NCBI RefSeq assembly: GCF_036330325.1
Contig: NZ_JAZDRO010000001.1
Location: 984,871-1,048,870, forward strand
Direction: 5' to 3'
Source: Hyphobacterium marinum
GTDB lineage: Bacteria; Pseudomonadota; Alphaproteobacteria; Caulobacterales; Maricaulaceae
DNA: 64,000 bases
Shown here: piece after piece, positions 59,800 to 64,000 of the stretch
Layout of the letters: every line of letters begins with the position of its first letter
Position numbering within the stretch: the first letter of the stretch is position 1
Program-made: the position numbers and the translations under genes
Notes under the pieces: model-generated
Told to the model about the DNA's origin: nothing
The model's input: only the letters and a program-made list of their open reading frames with translations
The model's database searches: none

Positions 59800-60384
59800 A
59801 TGCGCCAGCCGATTGCCCTCCTTCTGATGTCCTTCTCGCTTGCCGGATGCCAGGTCGCCGAGCGCGTTTTTGAGGAGGTGCCGGACAATCCCGGTGCGTG
59901 CCCGTCCGCGCTGTCGCTTTATGATGCGCACCGCTCCGTCGAGTTCGCCTCGCAAGCCTCCTATGAAGGCGGGGCGCTGTTTTCCGACGTGACGTTTACC
60001 GGCGAGGTGCTCGCCGTTCGCTCGCTCTGCCGGTATTACGAGGACCGTCCGATCCTGGCCAATCTGGAAATCGACATGGGGTTCGGGCGCGGCCCGGCCG
60101 CGATGGGCGATACGCATACCTACCGCTATTTCGTGGCAGTGACGCGCCGTGACACGGTCGTGATCCACCGCGAGACCTTCCCGATCACGGTGCGCTTCCC
60201 GCCGGGTGAAGACCGCGTCTACCTGCAGGAAACCATCGACCAGATCACCATTCCGCGGGCCAATGAAGACATTGCCGGGGATAATTTCGAGATCATCGTC
60301 GGCTTCGAGCTGACGCCTGACCAGGTGGCCTGGAACCGCACCGGTCAGCGTTTCCGCGCCAATGCCGGTTCAGAAACCAACTGA
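59800..60384 (+). CDS. Putative lipoprotein
   Basis: A 194-aa protein with a lipoprotein signal (LLLMSFSLAGC, lipidated Cys at 17). The rest is beta-rich with conserved-looking Tyr/Arg strands (THTYRYFVAVTRRD, RETFPITVRFPPGED). I do not recognise a family name, though similar proteins lie before argS in related bacteria. It ends two bases before argS, so the two are one transcript. Confidence 0.82.
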   Translation: MRQPIALLLMSFSLAGCQVAERVFEEVPDNPGACPSALSLYDAHRSVEFASQASYEGGALFSDVTFTGEVLAVRSLCRYYEDRPILANLEIDMGFGRGPAAMGDTHTYRYFVAVTRRDTVVIHRETFPITVRFPPGEDRVYLQETIDQITIPRANEDIAGDNFEIIVGFELTPDQVAWNRTGQRFRANAGSETN

Positions 60385-60386
60385 TC

Positions 60387-62150
60387 ATGACTGCAATCGC
60401 CGAACAGCTGACGCAGCGCCTTGGCGCGGCGTTCGAGGCCTTGGGACTGCCACCCGAGCTGGGCCGGACAATCGAGTCCGACCGTCCCGACCTCGCGCCT
60501 TACCAGTGTAACGGGGCAATGGCGGCGGCACGGCTGGCCAGGAAGGCACCGCGCGCCGTGGCCGAAGATGTGGCGGCCCAGCTGAGCGGTGATCCGCTTC
60601 TGGCCGCGGTCGAGATTGCCGGGCCGGGATTTCTCAACCTGACACCGCGCGATGCGGTCTATGACGCCCGGGCAGGCGAACTCGGCGGCGATGACCGGAC
60701 CGGGGCCCGCACGGTCGAGACCGCGCGCAAGATCATGATCGACTTTGGTGGCCCGAACGTCGCCAAGCCGATGCATGTCGGCCATCTGCGCTCGTCCATC
60801 ATCGGGGACTGCCTGCAGCGTCTGTTCCGCTTTCGCGGCGACTCTGTGACCAGCGACGTGCATCTTGGCGACTGGGGTCTGCAGATGGGCCAGCTCATCA
60901 CCGAAGTCGAACTGGTGATGCCGGACCTGCCGTATTTCGACATCGATTTTGAAGGGCCATACCCGTCGAAATCGCCGGTGACGATGGATGACCTCCAGAC
61001 GCTCTACCCGCAGGCCTCGGCAGCCTGCAAACAGGACAAGGCCCGGCTTGAGTCCGCCCGTGCCGCGACCCGTGCCCTGCAGTCGGGACGACCGGGCTAT
61101 GTCGCGCTGTGGCGGCATTTCCTCGAGGTTTCGAAGGAGGCACTCAGGCAGGATTTCGACGCGCTTGGTGTCCGCTTCGACCTGTGGAAGGGCGAGGCCG
61201 ATGTCGACCCGCTGATTCCGGACATGGTCGCGGACCTGAAATCGCGCGGTGTCGCGGTCGAGGACCAGGGGGCGCTGGTCATCCACGTCAATCGCGAGGA
61301 CGAGAAGCGCGAGCTGCCGCCCTTCCTGCTGTTGAAGTCGGATGGTGCCGCGCTTTACGAAACCACCGATCTCGCCACCATTCTCGACCGCAAGGCCCAT
61401 ACCGGTCCCGATCTGACGCTCTATGTCGTCGACAAGCGCCAGAGCGACCATTTCGAGAAGGTCTTCCGCGCGGCACTGCTCGCCGGTTATGCCGAACCGG
61501 GCGCGCTGGAACACATCGCCTACGGCACGATGAACGGGTGGGATGGCAAACCCTTCAAGACGCGCGAAGGCGGAGTGCTGAAACTCGCCGACCTCTTGCG
61601 CATGGCGACCGACAAGGCACGGGCGCGGCTGGACGAGGCCGGGCTCGGCCAGGAGGGCGACGCCAGCGAGCGGGAATCGGTGGCGTCCAAAGTTGCCCTC
61701 GCCGCAATCAAGTTCGCCGACCTCAGCCACGACCGGGCGACCGATTATATTTTCGACCTCGACCGATTCATGAGCTTTGAGGGCAAGACCGGACCTTACC
61801 TGCTTTACGCGGCGGTGCGGATCAAATCCCTGATGCGCAAGGCCGCCGAAGCCGGCGTCTCGTCCGGCGCGGTGCAGGTGTCAGCCAATGAGGAGCGTGA
61901 GCTGATCCGGGTGCTCGATGCCTTCGATCGGGCGGTGACGGACGCCTACGAGCGCCGCGCGCCGAACGCGCTGTGCGATCACGTCTTCACGCTGGCGCAG
62001 GCCTTCTCGAAATTCTACGGAGCCTGCCCGATCCTTCCGGAAAAGGACGAGGCGGTGAAAGCGTCCCGTCTGGCGCTTGCCGAGATGACCTTAAAACAGC
62101 TGGAACTGGCTTTCTCGCTGATCGGGATCGAGGCACCGGAGCGGATGTAG
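60387..62150 (+). CDS. argS: Arginyl-tRNA synthetase
   Basis: A 587-aa class I synthetase. The N-terminal Add-1 domain (about 1-100) recognises the tRNA D-loop. The HIGH motif appears as PMHVGHLRSS. The KMSKS equivalent is degenerate (GKPFKTREGG), which is normal for bacterial ArgRS. The C-terminal DALR anticodon-binding domain contains LLYAAVRIKSLMRKA. Full length. Confidence 0.97.
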   Translation: MTAIAEQLTQRLGAAFEALGLPPELGRTIESDRPDLAPYQCNGAMAAARLARKAPRAVAEDVAAQLSGDPLLAAVEIAGPGFLNLTPRDAVYDARAGELGGDDRTGARTVETARKIMIDFGGPNVAKPMHVGHLRSSIIGDCLQRLFRFRGDSVTSDVHLGDWGLQMGQLITEVELVMPDLPYFDIDFEGPYPSKSPVTMDDLQTLYPQASAACKQDKARLESARAATRALQSGRPGYVALWRHFLEVSKEALRQDFDALGVRFDLWKGEADVDPLIPDMVADLKSRGVAVEDQGALVIHVNREDEKRELPPFLLLKSDGAALYETTDLATILDRKAHTGPDLTLYVVDKRQSDHFEKVFRAALLAGYAEPGALEHIAYGTMNGWDGKPFKTREGGVLKLADLLRMATDKARARLDEAGLGQEGDASERESVASKVALAAIKFADLSHDRATDYIFDLDRFMSFEGKTGPYLLYAAVRIKSLMRKAAEAGVSSGAVQVSANEERELIRVLDAFDRAVTDAYERRAPNALCDHVFTLAQAFSKFYGACPILPEKDEAVKASRLALAEMTLKQLELAFSLIGIEAPERM

Positions 62151-62211
62151 GCTCGGCGCATCGCGATTGACTCTTCCACCGCTCGAATTAAACCCTTTAA
62201 CAGATCCCGGC

Positions 62212-62395
62212 CCGCGGGAGAGACCGGCGAACAGGCCGGCGCCGAAGGCGCAACCGCCCCGGAAACGCTCAGGCAACAGGACCGCGGGACGGCAATGAGC
62301 GCTGGAAAGCGGATGGGGAAACCCATTCCACCGACGGAGCAAGCGAAGCCTCCCCTTCGCGGAATCTCTCAGGTTACAGGACAGCGGGGGCAGGC
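62212..62395 (+). ncRNA. Tandem glycine riboswitch
   Basis: Two aptamers in series precede gcvT. Aptamer 1 (about 62212-62290) has GGGAGAGACC, GCCGAAGGCGCAA and CGCTCAGGCAACAGGACC. Aptamer 2 (about 62299-62395) has GCTGGAAAGC, CACCGACGG-type CCGACGGAGCAAGCG and CTCTCAGGTTACAGGACAG. This is the known class controlling glycine cleavage genes, turning them on when glycine binds. A TTGACT (62167) just upstream may be the -35 element. Only about 53 bases separate it from gcvT, so control is likely at ribosome access or by a short expression platform. Confidence 0.93.
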
Positions 62396-62448
62396 GAGGC
62401 TAACATCTCGTTTGCTGCCCCATCGCTGACTGCCAGGACGCCATTGCC

Positions 62449-63540
62449 ATGACCGACGTGCTCAAGACCCCGCTCCATGCCCTTCACGTCGCCCTCGGCG
62501 CGAAGATGACACCGTTTGCCGGCTACGACATGCCTCTGCAGTACGAGGGCATCATGGCCGAACACAACTGGACGCGCGAAAGCGCGGGCCTGTTCGACGT
62601 GTCGCACATGGGCCAGGCCCATTACACTGGTTCGGAGTCGGCGCTGGAAGCGCTGATCACCGCCGACCTCAGCGAGGTAAAGCCGCACGAGCAGAAATAC
62701 TCGCTCCTCCTCAACGCGGAAGGCGGGATCCGCGACGATCTGATGGTGTCGCGCCCCTTCGGCGATGACGGCATTTTCCTGGTGGTGAATGCCGCGACCA
62801 AGGACGCCGACTTCGCCCATATCGCCGAGAATACCGCCGGACAGGGGCAGCTGCGCGTCATCTCCGACCGCGCGCTTGTCGCCCTACAGGGGCCGAAAGC
62901 GAAGGATGTCGCCGCCGAGCTTTTCCCCAAGGCCAATGACCTGATCTTCATGCAGTGCGGCGTGTTCGAGCTTGAAGGCGCGGAGGTCTGGATCTCCCGT
63001 TCCGGCTATACCGGTGAAGACGGGTTCGAGATTTCCATTCCGGCCGCAGACGCGGAACGCATTGCCCGCGTCCTGCTCGACCACCCGGCGGTGAAGCCCA
63101 TCGGCCTCGGCGCGCGCGACTCGCTGCGCCTGGAAGCCGGGCTCTGCCTCTATGGCCACGACATGGACGCGACGAAGACGCCGGTCGAAGCCACGCTGAT
63201 GTGGGCCGTCGCCAAGTCGCGGCGCGAGCGCAAGGATTTCCCGGGTGCGGACCGCGTGATGGCGATGTTCGCCGAGAAACCGGCCCGCAAGCGGATCGGT
63301 TTTACCATGAGCGGTGCGCCTGCGCGCGAAGGCGCGGAAATCGTCAAGGACGGAAAAACGATCGGTGTCGTCACGTCCGGTGGCTTTGGCCCCAGCTTCG
63401 GCGGACCGGTCGGCATGGCCTATGTCGATCTTGAGCACGCCGCACCGGACACCGAATTCGACATTCTCGTTCGCGACAAGGCCCGCCCGGCCAAAGCCGC
63501 GAAAATGCCCTTCGTCGCCCAGCGCTATCATCGCGGCTGA
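62449..63540 (+). CDS. gcvT: Glycine cleavage system aminomethyltransferase (T protein)
   Basis: A 363-aa tetrahydrofolate-dependent enzyme that takes the methylene from aminomethyl-lipoyl H protein. It has FAGYDMPLQYEGIMAEHNW, GLFDVSHMGQ, the RDSLRLEAGLCLYGHDMD region with the catalytic Asp/Arg, and a C-terminal GVVTSGGFGPSFGGPVGMAYVD (given as GGFGPSFGGP). Full length. It lies under the glycine riboswitch. Confidence 0.97.
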   Translation: MTDVLKTPLHALHVALGAKMTPFAGYDMPLQYEGIMAEHNWTRESAGLFDVSHMGQAHYTGSESALEALITADLSEVKPHEQKYSLLLNAEGGIRDDLMVSRPFGDDGIFLVVNAATKDADFAHIAENTAGQGQLRVISDRALVALQGPKAKDVAAELFPKANDLIFMQCGVFELEGAEVWISRSGYTGEDGFEISIPAADAERIARVLLDHPAVKPIGLGARDSLRLEAGLCLYGHDMDATKTPVEATLMWAVAKSRRERKDFPGADRVMAMFAEKPARKRIGFTMSGAPAREGAEIVKDGKTIGVVTSGGFGPSFGGPVGMAYVDLEHAAPDTEFDILVRDKARPAKAAKMPFVAQRYHRG

Positions 63541-63573
63541 CCCAAATTTCCATCTCGGGAGGAGACAGACCCC

Positions 63574-63939
63574 ATGACCACGAAATTCACCAAGGACCAT
63601 GAATGGATCCGCGTCGAGGGCGATGAAGCCATCGTCGGCGTCACCGCCTATGCCGCCGAACAGCTCGGCGATGTCGTCTTTGTCGAACTCCCTGACGTGG
63701 GCAGGTCGGTCACGGCCGGCGACGAGATGGCGGTCGTGGAATCGGTGAAAGCCGCATCGGAAGTCTATGCCCCGATCGCGGGCGAGGTGGTCGCGGTCAA
63801 CGACGCGCTGGAAGATGCCCCGCAAACCGTCAATGAAAGCCCGGACGCGGACGGCTGGTTCGTGCGGCTGAAGATCGCCGACAAGTCCCAGCTCGACGGT
63901 CTGATGGACGAGGCCGCCTACAAAGCCCATATCGGCTGA
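63574..63939 (+). CDS. gcvH: Glycine cleavage system H protein
   Basis: A 121-aa lipoyl carrier. The modified lysine lies in VVESVKAASEVYAP (Lys63). YTKDHEWI-type TKDHEWIRVEGDE at the start and the EAAYKAHIG tail fit the family. It follows gcvT by 33 bases with a GGGAGGAG ribosome site. gcvP is expected beyond the window. Confidence 0.97.
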   Translation: MTTKFTKDHEWIRVEGDEAIVGVTAYAAEQLGDVVFVELPDVGRSVTAGDEMAVVESVKAASEVYAPIAGEVVAVNDALEDAPQTVNESPDADGWFVRLKIADKSQLDGLMDEAAYKAHIG

Positions 63940-63960
63940 TTTCAAATACGCTGACCGGTT

Positions 63961-63988
63961 TCCTCCCCCGTTCACGGGGGAGGGGGAC
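63961..63988. repeat. Short hairpin repeat at the window end
   Basis: CCTCCCCCGTTCACGGGGGAGG nearly repeats the element at 27421-27447. It lies 22 bases after gcvH and is followed by CCGCGAAGCGG, a second small palindrome. The window ends here, so the full element cannot be seen. Confidence 0.6.
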
Positions 63989-64000
63989 CGCGAAGCGGTG

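Overview
The window is GC-rich, densely packed chromosomal DNA from an alphaproteobacterium, most likely a Maricaulales/Caulobacterales (Hyphomonadaceae-like) marine bacterium. This assignment is an inference. It rests on the alphaproteobacterial block pmbA-cysQ-DUF4170 next to DUF374-kdtA-lpxK, the xseA-DUF2093 pair, an alphaproteobacterial aa3 oxidase operon with a CoxF-type gene, the plant/alphaproteobacterial type of glutamate-cysteine ligase, and many small secreted proteins of unknown function. I see no rRNA, tRNA, CRISPR array, integrase, transposase or prophage.

Layout. 1-5.7 kb: small membrane protein, APH-like phosphotransferase, amidohydrolase, purD, then divergent xseA, DUF2093 and an M23 peptidase. 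6.8-15.7 kb: lipid A/LPS genes, with an LpxL-type acyltransferase, lpxK, kdtA and a DUF374 acyltransferase coupled by 4-base overlaps. A tyrosine-phosphatase-like gene on the other strand separates them from msbA, DUF4170, cysQ-like and pmbA. 15.7-19 kb: MAPEG protein, two Cys-patterned secreted proteins flanking a FrnE/DsbA-fold gene, a 72-aa mini flagellar-rod-like protein and an FKBP. 19.07-20.30 kb: a sharply AT-richer islet with two divergent orphan genes. 20.3-28 kb: ubiD, a serine hydrolase, and a MarR / enoyl-CoA hydratase / class IV aminotransferase / sulfotransferase-like operon. 27.4-37 kb: an M16 protease pair, ubiA, an aldehyde dehydrogenase, rsmE, gshA and a POT peptide transporter. 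37-43 kb: a pepsin/retropepsin-like protease, a TonB-dependent receptor, tldD and two tandem 185-aa repeat proteins. 43.3-51.5 kb: complete cytochrome c oxidase operon (ctaC, ctaD, ctaB, coxF, ctaG, ctaE, DUF983, SURF1), then an acetyltransferase coupled to an EAL phosphodiesterase. 51.5-62 kb: AlgH, peroxiredoxin, SPFH/NfeD pair, ArsR/SRPBCC pair, phzF, rnhA, ispH and argS. 62.2-63.9 kb: tandem glycine riboswitch driving gcvT and gcvH; gcvP presumably follows beyond the window.

The main non-gene theme is a family of C/G-rich palindromic repeats scattered between genes. One copy lies in frame inside rsmE and adds about 30 residues next to its SAM-binding motif. Another supplies the C-terminus of a small secreted protein. 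The AT-rich islet, the mini rod protein, the secreted Cys proteins around the FrnE-like gene, and the phosphatase gene splitting the LPS block are the other places I would look first.
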